DNA of 38,918 bases, taken from positions 1 through 38,918 of the forward strand of contig NZ_JBHFQG010000034.1 of assembly GCF_041949975.1 (NCBI RefSeq), in the 5' to 3' direction. Source of the stretch: Alteribacillus sp041949975. GTDB lineage: Bacteria; Bacillota; Bacilli; Bacillales; Marinococcaceae. Positions within the stretch are counted from its first letter, which is position 1. Each line of letters begins with the position of its first letter. Position numbers and translations under genes: made by a program. Of the stretch, positions 9,023-15,867 are shown in pieces. Below the pieces are notes generated by a model. That model searched no databases and was not told where the DNA came from. It saw nothing but the letters and a program-made list of their open reading frames with translations.

Positions 9023-9046
9023 CGTTCACCGGCCTTTAAAAAACTT

Positions 9047-9061
9047 TTCATATGTTATAAT
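9047..9061 (+). promoter_or_regulatory. Candidate extended -10 promoter for manA
   Basis: TATAAT at 9056-9061 is preceded by TG one base upstream (TGTTATAAT), the extended -10 form that can act without a good -35. No clear -35 box is seen. It is placed 33 bases before the manA start, in the divergent gap with the DUF6884-like gene. Confidence 0.45.
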
Positions 9062-9093
9062 ATCTTAAAAAAATGAAAGTGTGGAGTCGGAAG

Positions 9094-10047
9094 ATGTACG
9101 AGGAACCTATTTTTTTAGATCCGGTTTTGAAAGAAAGAATTTGGGGCGGATCGAAATTAAATGATTTTGGATATCAGATCCCATCTAGCACTACAGGTGA
9201 GTGCTGGGGAATTTCAGCTCATCAAAATGGGGCAAGCACCGTAAAGAATGGTCCATTGCAAGGCCATTCTTTAAGAGAGGTATGGAATAATCACAGGGAA
9301 CTATTTGGAGATGAAAAAGGAGAAGATTTTCCTTTATTGGTCAAAGTTTTGGACGCTGCAGCTGATTTATCAGTTCAAGTACACCCGAATGATGAACAAG
9401 CTCGTCAGCTTGAACAAGGAGAGGCTTTTGGAAAAACAGAGTGCTGGTACGTTCTTGATGCAGAACCTGGAGCGAAATTGATACTAGGTCATCATGCTGA
9501 ATCGAAGGAAGAGCTGGAAACCAAAATGAAAAATGGGGAATGGGATGAACTATTAAGGGAAGTGCCGATACAAAAAGGAGACTTTTATTATGTCCCAAGC
9601 GGTACTATTCATGCCATTGGTAAAGGGGCTCTAATATTAGAAACACAACAAAGTTCTGATACCACTTACAGGGTTTATGATTATGACAGGACGGATCAAC
9701 AAGGAAATAAGCGAAAGCTTCATTTAGATAAGTCCTTACAAGTCACAGAAGTACCTCATCATGACGCAGAGGAAGAACGAACTATTATTTACGAGAATAC
9801 GGACGGAAAAATAGAAAAGCTGATAGAGTCTCGATTTTTTAAAGTATATAACGTAAAGGTTGAAAATAAAATTGTTTCTCCGGTAGAAGGTTCTTATATA
9901 TTAGCAAGTGTAGTTGGGGGAGAAGGGACTATAAAAACAGAGAACTCCACTTCAACTCTTAAAAAAGGAGATCATTTTATTATTCCGTCTTCTATTAAGA
10001 AGTATAAATTGGAAGGTAATCTTGATTTGATTTTAAGTACACGATAA
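9094..10047 (+). CDS. manA: Mannose-6-phosphate isomerase, class I
   Basis: The enzyme interconverts mannose-6-phosphate and fructose-6-phosphate in the cytoplasm. It begins with the hallmark PVLKERIWGG. Zinc ligands are visible in QVHPNDEQA (Gln and His), the Glu of KTECWYVLD, and the His of PSGTIHAIG, and the active-site arginine lies in QSSDTTYRVYDYDR. A C-terminal cupin-like half completes 318 residues, as in the Bacillus ManA/Pmi enzymes. I chose ATG 9094 because GGAG lies seven bases upstream and homologues start at this point; an in-frame ATG at 9073 is possible. It appears monocistronic, with no mannose PTS gene adjacent, so it may serve cell-envelope sugar supply. Confidence 0.93.
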   Translation: MYEEPIFLDPVLKERIWGGSKLNDFGYQIPSSTTGECWGISAHQNGASTVKNGPLQGHSLREVWNNHRELFGDEKGEDFPLLVKVLDAAADLSVQVHPNDEQARQLEQGEAFGKTECWYVLDAEPGAKLILGHHAESKEELETKMKNGEWDELLREVPIQKGDFYYVPSGTIHAIGKGALILETQQSSDTTYRVYDYDRTDQQGNKRKLHLDKSLQVTEVPHHDAEEERTIIYENTDGKIEKLIESRFFKVYNVKVENKIVSPVEGSYILASVVGGEGTIKTENSTSTLKKGDHFIIPSSIKKYKLEGNLDLILSTR

Positions 10048-10057
10048 ATAAAAATCT

Positions 10058-10087
10058 AAGACCAGGAATATATGCCCGGCCTTTTTA
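10058..10087 (+). terminator. Probable terminator of manA
   Basis: AAGACCAGG and CCCGGCCTT form a nine-pair stem with two mismatches around an eight-base loop, followed by TTTTT. It lies just after the manA stop. Confidence 0.5.
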
Positions 10088-10110
10088 ATTAGGTAAGAAA
10101 GTATATAATT

Positions 10111-10243
10111 TTGCGCTTTGATGTCTAGTTTCAGCGCCCAGCCTCTCGGGGTTAAATAACCTCCAGTCATTAAAGGCAAAGAGTGCCTTTAATGACTGGA
10201 GAATATTTACCTGTCAAGGCTGACAAGGGCACTTGCGCTTTTC
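10111..10243. repeat. Dispersed Bacillaceae intergenic repeat with cloverleaf-like folding
   Basis: The block begins and ends with TTGCGCTTT (10111-10119 and 10233-10241). It contains GATGTCTAG, CAGCGCCCAGCC-CTCGGGG, a perfect 18-bp hairpin CTCCAGTCATTAAAGGCA (10161-10178, complement 10184-10201, loop AAGAG), and CTGTCAAGGCTGACAAGGGC. I recognise this arrangement (TGTCTAG..CAGCGCC.AGCC..CTCG / variable hairpin / GTCGGGGCTGA..AAGG..CTTGCGCTTTT) as a repeat common between genes in Bacillus and Geobacillus. The hairpin lacks a T tail, so it is not a typical terminator. Its right end overlaps the 3' end of the nuclease gene. Confidence 0.75.
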
Positions 10244-11190
10244 TTATTAGAAAAACATAGTTCATAAAAGTTGCAATAATGGCATGACTGCTGATCAGAG
10301 GTTTGTGGAAATTTTTCTAAAGGTAAAGGTTTGTTTTCAGAAGCTTCTTCTAAATAATCGGTCATCCATTCGACACTCGTTCCAATCAGTTCTTGCACCT
10401 TTTCCAGTGTTACTTGATCAAGCTGATGTTCCACAGCTTCGCCCTCTAATAAATATTCGTTTCGGATTACAATGTTATTTAAGTCGGAAATGGGGTAGGC
10501 CTGTAATAAATACAGGACATACAATGCGAGCTGGTAAGGATCTTCTTCTGACTGCTTACCTGTTTTCCAATCTACTATTACCCACTTATTATGCTCTCTA
10601 TCTTTATATAGCAAATCCAGAACAACATAAACTTTTAGCTTACCAATTTCCAATATACGAAACTTTTCTGCTTCTAAAAATTCAATATTTTCATTGTATG
10701 CCAATTCTTTCATCGTTTTGCAGGATAAAAAGTGTTTCATGGTAACGTTTAAACGATGAGATATTTTTTCTATTTTATCTTTTGGCAGCTGATTGGTTTT
10801 ACCGTAATATACTTCATGAAACATAGTGGTTTTTTTCGGACGCTGAACCCATTCATTATAACGACGGGTGGAGTCAATAAAGCCTTTATTTAATAGTGTT
10901 CTAACTTGTTCTGTAAGCTGAGTTTCTTCAGGAATAAAACCGGTATTTAAATAATGATCGATTACTTGTTCAATAATATCGTGGACAACCGATCCGAAAT
11001 ACATTTCTAGATTCGTCAAGTTTTTTAAGCGGTAGGCTTGTTTGTTCCATTCCGGGGAATCCTTGAGCCAGCCATTATGTGATGTATAGTACTGGTGGGC
11101 ATATTGACGTGCGCAATGCATTAAGGTTTTATGGCGGGAAAGAGACCAAGAAAACTCGGGGTAAGTTTTTATCTCAAACAAATCTTTCAT
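10207..11190 (-). CDS. PD-(D/E)XK nuclease with four-cysteine (Fe-S) signature
   Basis: This 327-residue protein resembles the RecB/Cas4-type nuclease domain. The visible core is GSVVHDIIEQV (H70), D192 in VVLDLLY, D207-W-K209 in VIVDWKTGKQ, and Q220-L-A-L-Y224. One cysteine near the N-terminus (C26) and three at the C-terminus (C303, C306, C312; CHYCNFYELC) match the layout that holds a 4Fe-4S cluster in AddB, Cas4 and Dna2. It would cleave or process DNA; no helicase, cas or recombination gene is adjacent, so its partner is unknown. The last 10-14 residues (about KSASALVSLDR) are read from a dispersed repeat and are probably an added tail. The start is ATG 11190 with GGAAAGG upstream. Confidence 0.85.
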   Translation of the reverse strand: MKDLFEIKTYPEFSWSLSRHKTLMHCARQYAHQYYTSHNGWLKDSPEWNKQAYRLKNLTNLEMYFGSVVHDIIEQVIDHYLNTGFIPEETQLTEQVRTLLNKGFIDSTRRYNEWVQRPKKTTMFHEVYYGKTNQLPKDKIEKISHRLNVTMKHFLSCKTMKELAYNENIEFLEAEKFRILEIGKLKVYVVLDLLYKDREHNKWVIVDWKTGKQSEEDPYQLALYVLYLLQAYPISDLNNIVIRNEYLLEGEAVEHQLDQVTLEKVQELIGTSVEWMTDYLEEASENKPLPLEKFPQTSDQQSCHYCNFYELCFSNKKSASALVSLDR

Positions 11191-11219
11191 CCTTTCCTAT
11201 GGATTTGTCGTATTGGTAA

Positions 11220-11640
11220 TTATGACTGGATTGGACTGCTAAAGTAATATCCTTGAAATAAAGTGAAACCCATAGATTTAGCTTGCAAAAATTCGGCTTT
11301 AGTTTCTATTTATTCGGTAAGAAGCTCAATGTGGTAATGGGAAGCAGTTCGTATAATGCCAGAATATTTTCAGCTGTGCTGTTTTTCCAATCTACTTTTA
11401 CAATATCGGTCAGAGGCAGGAAAACGTGGTTCATTTTATTTAAAATAAAATCATCAAAAGCAATGGTATAATTTTTAACCTTTAAAGCTTGCAGAATGTT
11501 TAACATTTCAGAGTCACATTCTTTATCCTCCAATGTTTCTATTGTTATTTTAGAAGGAGGCAGCAAAAATGGCACTCTTTGGATAAAAACGTGATAGGCC
11601 GAGTTTTTCTCATAAGAACTTTCTATTTTTATTGTACCAA
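11220..11640 (-). pseudogene. Fragment of an EAL/HDOD signalling protein gene
   Basis: The minus strand encodes pieces of a degenerate EAL domain of the kind fused to HDOD. PFLLPPSKITIETLED and TIAFDDFILN are followed by ADIVKVDW-like TDIVKVDW, then a frameshift near 11330. The next piece, HYHIELLTE, is cut by a TAA that replaces a lysine codon, then IETKAEFLQAKSMGFTLFQG continues and YYFSSPIQS ends at 11220. The N-terminal part and the whole HDOD domain are gone. With three kinds of damage it cannot make a working protein. It lies between the nuclease gene and the peptide ABC operon, in the same direction as both. Confidence 0.85.
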
Positions 11641-11665
11641 AGTTAAGTTAATGAAAGAAAACGAA

Positions 11666-11698
11666 AACTGTTTATACCTATAAACGATATAAACAGTT
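11666..11698 (-). terminator. Terminator of the peptide ABC operon
   Basis: AACTGTTTATA (11666-11676) pairs perfectly with TATAAACAGTT (11688-11698). On the minus strand the stem is followed by TTCGTTTTCTTT. It lies just past the stop of the last ABC gene. Confidence 0.7.
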
Positions 11699-11708
11699 CA
11701 TTAATTTT

Positions 11709-12719
11709 CTAGGATAAAGGCTGTCTTTGCCCTGATTCAATTTCTTCGATGAAATGACAAGCTGCCGTATGAGTCCCATTCAAGGCGTCTGTTTGACGAA
11801 GTTCCGGTGTTTCCGTTTTACAAATTTCTGAAGCAAATGGGCAGCGGGTATGAAAACGGCATCCCGAAGGAGGATCAATCGGAGAAGGAACATCCCCTTT
11901 TAATACCATTCTCTCTTTTTGTTTCCGCGGATTTGGAACGGGTATAGCCGAGAGTAGTGATTTAGTATAAGGATGCTTTGGGTTGTCGAATATAGCCTCT
12001 TTTTCTCCGATTTCTACGACTTTACCTAAATACATTACAGCCACACGGTCTGACATATGACGGACAACGCCTAAGTCATGAGAAATAAATAAGTACGTAA
12101 GATGTAAGTCTTTCTGTAATTGTTTCAATAAGTTTAACACTTGGGCTTGAATAGAGACATCCAAAGCAGAGACCGATTCGTCACAAATGATGAATTTAGG
12201 ATTTACAGCAAGTGCTCTTGCAATTCCTATTCTTTGTCTTTGACCGCCGCTGAATTCATGCGGAAAACGATCGAGTTGATGAGAGCCTAGTCCAACTGTT
12301 TCAAGCAGCTCCATCATACGGTCTAACCGCTGCGTTTTTGGAACAACGTTTTGAATAACCATTGCTTCATCAAGTATTTGGCGAACCGTTTGTCTCGGGT
12401 TAATAGAAGCGTATGGATCCTGAAAAATAATTTGCAGGTCTTTTCGTTTTTTTCTCATTTTCCGTTGATTCATAGAAAGTAAGTCTTCCCCTTGGAAAAT
12501 AACTTCTCCGGAGGTAGGATCATCAAGACGCAGGATGGCTCTGCCGGTAGTAGATTTCCCGCACCCAGACTCCCCGACGATACTTATAGTTTCTCCTTCA
12601 TTTACATAAAAGCTTATATCGTCTACAGCTTTCACATGATTAATGGTACGTCCGAAGATTCCACCTTTAATTGGAAAATACTGTTTTAAATTATTTACTT
12701 CCAGCAGTTTGGTAGTCAT
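11709..12719 (-). CDS. Peptide ABC transporter ATP-binding protein (OppF/AppF/DppF type)
   Basis: This is an ATPase of 336 residues for an oligopeptide importer. It has Walker A GESGCGKST (49-57), the signature FSGGQRQRIG (about 156-165), Walker B FIICDE (176-181) and an H-loop in LFISHDLG. The C-terminal oligo_HPY region carries CRFHTRCPFASEIC, a cysteine set common in this subfamily. Its start overlaps the end of the upstream ATPase gene by 29 bases, which points to translational coupling. It is the last gene of a four-gene leftward operon of two permeases and two ATPases. Substrate cannot be told; dipeptides, oligopeptides, glutathione or nickel are all carried by relatives. Confidence 0.93.
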   Translation of the reverse strand: MTTKLLEVNNLKQYFPIKGGIFGRTINHVKAVDDISFYVNEGETISIVGESGCGKSTTGRAILRLDDPTSGEVIFQGEDLLSMNQRKMRKKRKDLQIIFQDPYASINPRQTVRQILDEAMVIQNVVPKTQRLDRMMELLETVGLGSHQLDRFPHEFSGGQRQRIGIARALAVNPKFIICDESVSALDVSIQAQVLNLLKQLQKDLHLTYLFISHDLGVVRHMSDRVAVMYLGKVVEIGEKEAIFDNPKHPYTKSLLSAIPVPNPRKQKERMVLKGDVPSPIDPPSGCRFHTRCPFASEICKTETPELRQTDALNGTHTAACHFIEEIESGQRQPLS

Positions 12720-13725
12720 TGTTTACATTCACCTCCGGATCGCCATCCCATTCATCGGTGTAAATCCAGCAGCGCACTTCACTTCCCGAATCTGTTTTTA
12801 ATAGAGATGGCAGACGCTCTTCACATATTTTACTGGCGAAAGGGCAGCGTGGAGCAAAACGGCACCCTTCAGGCATGTTATCAGGACTTGGAACATTACC
12901 CTGGATGACACTTAATTTCTCTTGTTCAATATCATGTCGTGGAATAGATTGGAGCAGGCCTACGGTATAAGGATGCTTTGGAGCATCAAATAGAGTTTGT
13001 ACATCAGCGTATTCTACAACTTTTCCGGCGTACATTACAGCAACCTCGTCACAAGTTTCTGCGACTACTCCTAAATCATGGGTGATCATAATAATGGACA
13101 TATGCAGTTCGTTTTGAAGTTTTTTCATTAATTCCAGGATTTGAGCCTGAATTGTTACATCTAAAGCAGTCGTTGGTTCGTCTGCAATGAGAAGCTCTGG
13201 ATCGCAAGCCAGGGCCATTGCAATCATTACTCTCTGCCGCATTCCTCCTGATAATTCGTAAGGATACTGCTTTATTCTTTCTTTCGGTGAGGGAATTCCT
13301 ACAAGTTCAAGCATTTCTGCTGCTTTTTTTAATGCTTGTTTTTTGTTCATTCCCTGGTGAATTTTATATACTTCGGCAATCTGGTTGCCAACTGTATAAA
13401 CGGGATTAAGTGAAGTCATTGGTTCCTGAAAAATCATAGAGATTTGATTGCCCCTAATATTTCTCATTTCCCCAGCAGTTTTATGAAGCAGGTTATCACC
13501 GTTTAATTCGATCGATCCTCCAACGATCTCTCCAGGTTTTTGAATCAGCCTCATAATGGACAGAGAGGTTATACTTTTGCCCGACCCTGATTCACCTACA
13601 ATTCCAAGAGTTTTTCCTTTAGGTACATTTAAAGAGACACCATCAACTGCTTTTATTTCTTGCCCTTCTACAAAGAAGGACGTACGTAAGTCAGAAATTT
13701 TGAGAATATCATCAGTCTGACTCAT
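12691..13725 (-). CDS. Peptide ABC transporter ATP-binding protein (OppD/AppD/DppD type)
   Basis: This is the partner ATPase, 344 residues. It has Walker A GESGSGKS (44-51), the signature LSGGMRQRVMIAMAL, Walker B LLIADEPTTALDVT, the H-loop in MITHDLGVVAE, and a C-terminal CRFAPRCPFASKIC. OppD and OppF types form the ATPase heterodimer that drives a PepSY-independent binding-protein importer. The gene starts 25 bases after the upstream permease and runs into the next ATPase gene. The tail beyond the oligo_HPY domain is acidic (DEWDGDPEVNVNND). Confidence 0.93.
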   Translation of the reverse strand: MSQTDDILKISDLRTSFFVEGQEIKAVDGVSLNVPKGKTLGIVGESGSGKSITSLSIMRLIQKPGEIVGGSIELNGDNLLHKTAGEMRNIRGNQISMIFQEPMTSLNPVYTVGNQIAEVYKIHQGMNKKQALKKAAEMLELVGIPSPKERIKQYPYELSGGMRQRVMIAMALACDPELLIADEPTTALDVTIQAQILELMKKLQNELHMSIIMITHDLGVVAETCDEVAVMYAGKVVEYADVQTLFDAPKHPYTVGLLQSIPRHDIEQEKLSVIQGNVPSPDNMPEGCRFAPRCPFASKICEERLPSLLKTDSGSEVRCWIYTDEWDGDPEVNVNNDYQTAGSK

Positions 13726-13750
13726 CTAACATTCCGCCTTTCTAGCGCAT

Positions 13751-14671
13751 TTAACTTAAGTCAATTCGCTTGTTTAAGAAACGATAAGAGATATCCACAA
13801 GTAAATTAACAATGACAAATACAAGCGCAATTACTAAAACGGCACCCTGAACGACAGGAAAGTCTCTAGCACCGATAGATTCAACAATATAGCGGCCCAG
13901 TCCGTTGATAGAAAATACCGTCTCGGTTAATACGGCTCCCCCCAAGAGCGTTCCAAACTCCAAACCAACAACTGTTACGACAGGAATCATAGCATTTTTT
14001 AAAGCATGTTTATAAATTACATACTTTTCTTTCACACCTTTGGCCCGTGCTGTACGAATATAATCCTGACTTATTACCTCAAGCATGCTTGATCTTGTCA
14101 TTCGGGCAATAATCGCAGCACCGGCTGTTCCCAGAGCAATGACCGGCAGAATAATTCTATCCGGCGTACCCCAGCCTGATACAGGCAGCCAGCCCAGGTT
14201 TAAAGAAAAATACTGCATCAGCATTAATCCAAGCCAAAAGTTCGGCATGGACAAACCAAACAGTGCGACGGTCATAATACCGACATCTAAAAAAGTGTAT
14301 TGGCGGACAGCAGAAACGATGCCTGCTATTAAACCTATGAATATACTAAGCAGTGTACTATAAAAAGCCAGTTCGAACGTGACCCAAAACCGGCTTGCAA
14401 CTTCCGTAGTAACTTCCCGGCCGCTGCGGATAGAATCGCCAAGATCACCTTGAAGAGCATTCATTAAGTATGTTCCGTATTGAACATGTAATGGCTCATT
14501 TAATCCTAATCGTTCTCGCATTTGCTCTACTTGTTCTTCTTTGGCAGCTTCGCCTGCTATAACTTGAGCAGGATCCCCCGGAATGAGATGCATCATAGAA
14601 AATACTAGAATAGTTACCCCAATCAAGACCGGAATTGTTTGGAAAGTTCGTCTAATAATATATTGAAACAA
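13751..14671 (-). CDS. Peptide ABC transporter permease (DppB/AppB type)
   Basis: This is a 306-residue inner-membrane permease. The N-terminus MFQYIIRRTFQTIPVLIGVT is the classic first helix of DppB-type proteins, followed by MHLIPGDPA, a long external loop (about 40-95) and five more helices. The coupling motif is SRMLEV-like: RSSMLEVISQDYIRTARAKG contacts the ATPases. It lies 19 bases after the other permease gene and precedes the ATPase genes. Length and topology are normal for the family. Confidence 0.93.
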   Translation of the reverse strand: MFQYIIRRTFQTIPVLIGVTILVFSMMHLIPGDPAQVIAGEAAKEEQVEQMRERLGLNEPLHVQYGTYLMNALQGDLGDSIRSGREVTTEVASRFWVTFELAFYSTLLSIFIGLIAGIVSAVRQYTFLDVGIMTVALFGLSMPNFWLGLMLMQYFSLNLGWLPVSGWGTPDRIILPVIALGTAGAAIIARMTRSSMLEVISQDYIRTARAKGVKEKYVIYKHALKNAMIPVVTVVGLEFGTLLGGAVLTETVFSINGLGRYIVESIGARDFPVVQGAVLVIALVFVIVNLLVDISYRFLNKRIDLS

Positions 14672-14690
14672 AAAAATCCACTCCTTTCTC

Positions 14691-15581
14691 TTAAGATTTC
14701 ATTTTTGGATCGAGCGCGTCACGCAGGCCATCTCCAAAAATATTAAACGCTAATACGACAACCACAATAGCTATTCCAGGAAAAAACGCAACGTGGCCGG
14801 CATCCCACATGTAATTTCGTCCATCACTAAGTATCGCTCCCCATTCAGGAGTCGGAGGCTGGGCACCAAGACCAAGAAAGGAAAGGCCGCTAGCAGTAAG
14901 GACAGCTGTTGCCATTCTTAAAGTTGCTTGTACGATAATCGGTGACATAACGTTAGGAAGTACGTGCCGAAAAATAATTCTAAAGTGACTGGCTCCTAAT
15001 GCTCGCACCGCATCAATATACTCGAGTTTTCTTACAGATAGAGTAGATCCTCTGACAATTCTGGCAAAAGCAGGTACAGAAAAAATTCCAACAGAAATAA
15101 TAACATTATTTAAGCTGTCGCCGAGAACGCTTACAATCCCCAATGCAAGCAAAATACCAGGAAATGCAAGCAATACATCCATTATTCTCATAATAACGGC
15201 GTCTATTTTTCCTCCAAAATAACCCGAAACAATTCCAAACAACACACCGATTACAGCCCCGATCAATACGGAAAAGAAACCTATGTACAATGTAATAGAC
15301 ATGCCGTGAATAATACGACTGAAAATATCACGTCCATGATGGTCTGTTCCAAACCAATGTTCTGCAGATGGTCCAGCCAATTTATTAACATGGTTTTGTT
15401 CTGATGGATCAAATGGCGTAAAAAAAGGACCGATAAGAGAAACAATGACAAAAAAAAGTATTAAAAATCCTCCGACCATAGCCGCTTTATTCTTTTTCAG
15501 ACGTTTAACAACATTTTTAAAATTCTCTAAGTGAGGGTTTAGGGGGGGAGTCACTGGATGATTTACTGTTGTTTCTGCCAT
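14691..15581 (-). CDS. Peptide ABC transporter permease (DppC/AppC type)
   Basis: This is the 296-residue second permease of the importer. It has a cytoplasmic N-tail, a first helix at about 34-55, the HWFGTDHHGRDIFSRIIHG motif of the DppC family, and a coupling loop with EYIDAVRALGASHFRIIFRH. The C-terminus (GDGLRDALDPKMKS) is also diagnostic. It is the first gene of the leftward operon, which runs from a divergent promoter region shared with the binding-protein gene. Confidence 0.93.
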   Translation of the reverse strand: MAETTVNHPVTPPLNPHLENFKNVVKRLKKNKAAMVGGFLILFFVIVSLIGPFFTPFDPSEQNHVNKLAGPSAEHWFGTDHHGRDIFSRIIHGMSITLYIGFFSVLIGAVIGVLFGIVSGYFGGKIDAVIMRIMDVLLAFPGILLALGIVSVLGDSLNNVIISVGIFSVPAFARIVRGSTLSVRKLEYIDAVRALGASHFRIIFRHVLPNVMSPIIVQATLRMATAVLTASGLSFLGLGAQPPTPEWGAILSDGRNYMWDAGHVAFFPGIAIVVVVLAFNIFGDGLRDALDPKMKS

Positions 15582-15633
15582 TTCTTTTTAACCCTTTCAA
15601 AATTTCTCATATTTCTACATATTACAAAAATGA

Positions 15634-15661
15634 ATTATATCATGATTGAATAAGATTACAA
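15634..15661 (-). promoter_or_regulatory. Candidate promoter of the peptide ABC operon
   Basis: On the minus strand TTGTAA (15661-15656) and TATAAT (15639-15634) are 16 bases apart, a good sigma-A pair, about 55 bases upstream of the first permease gene. Confidence 0.5.
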
Positions 15662-15698
15662 TGATAAATATATTATACCAGAAAAATAGGCAAAAAGG

Positions 15699-15716
15699 TG
15701 AATGAATGTTCATTTA
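15699..15716. promoter_or_regulatory. FadR-box-like palindrome in the divergent ABC promoter region
   Basis: TGAATGAATGTTCATTTA contains the inverted repeat AATGAA-TG-TTCATT (15701-15714). Against the Bacillus FadR operator as I remember it (TGAATGAMTANTCATTCA) it agrees at nearly every position. It lies between the two divergent promoters. Whether FadR or another TetR-type regulator binds is inference. Confidence 0.4.
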
Positions 15717-15795
15717 TTGGTATAAAAGACCTATAAATCCCCCTTTAAAGCGGAAAAAGATTCCAAAAAGATTACAAAAAATTTTTAATTATGGG

Positions 15796-15824
15796 TTGAT
15801 TGAAACATTTCTATAAGTTATATT
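15796..15824 (+). promoter_or_regulatory. Candidate promoter of the binding-protein gene
   Basis: TTGATT (15796-15801), a 17-base spacer and TATATT (15819-15824) form a sigma-A-type promoter 43 bases upstream of the ATG at 15868. Confidence 0.55.
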
Positions 15825-15867
15825 AATAATGATTTTTAATCGAAAAATTACATAGGGGGATGAAGGA

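Noticed and set aside
8587..11640. A defence island made of the DUF6884-like gene and PD-(D/E)XK nuclease
   Set aside because: manA and a dispersed repeat lie between them, directions and spacing do not suggest an operon, and the only other neighbour is a decayed EAL/HDOD gene.
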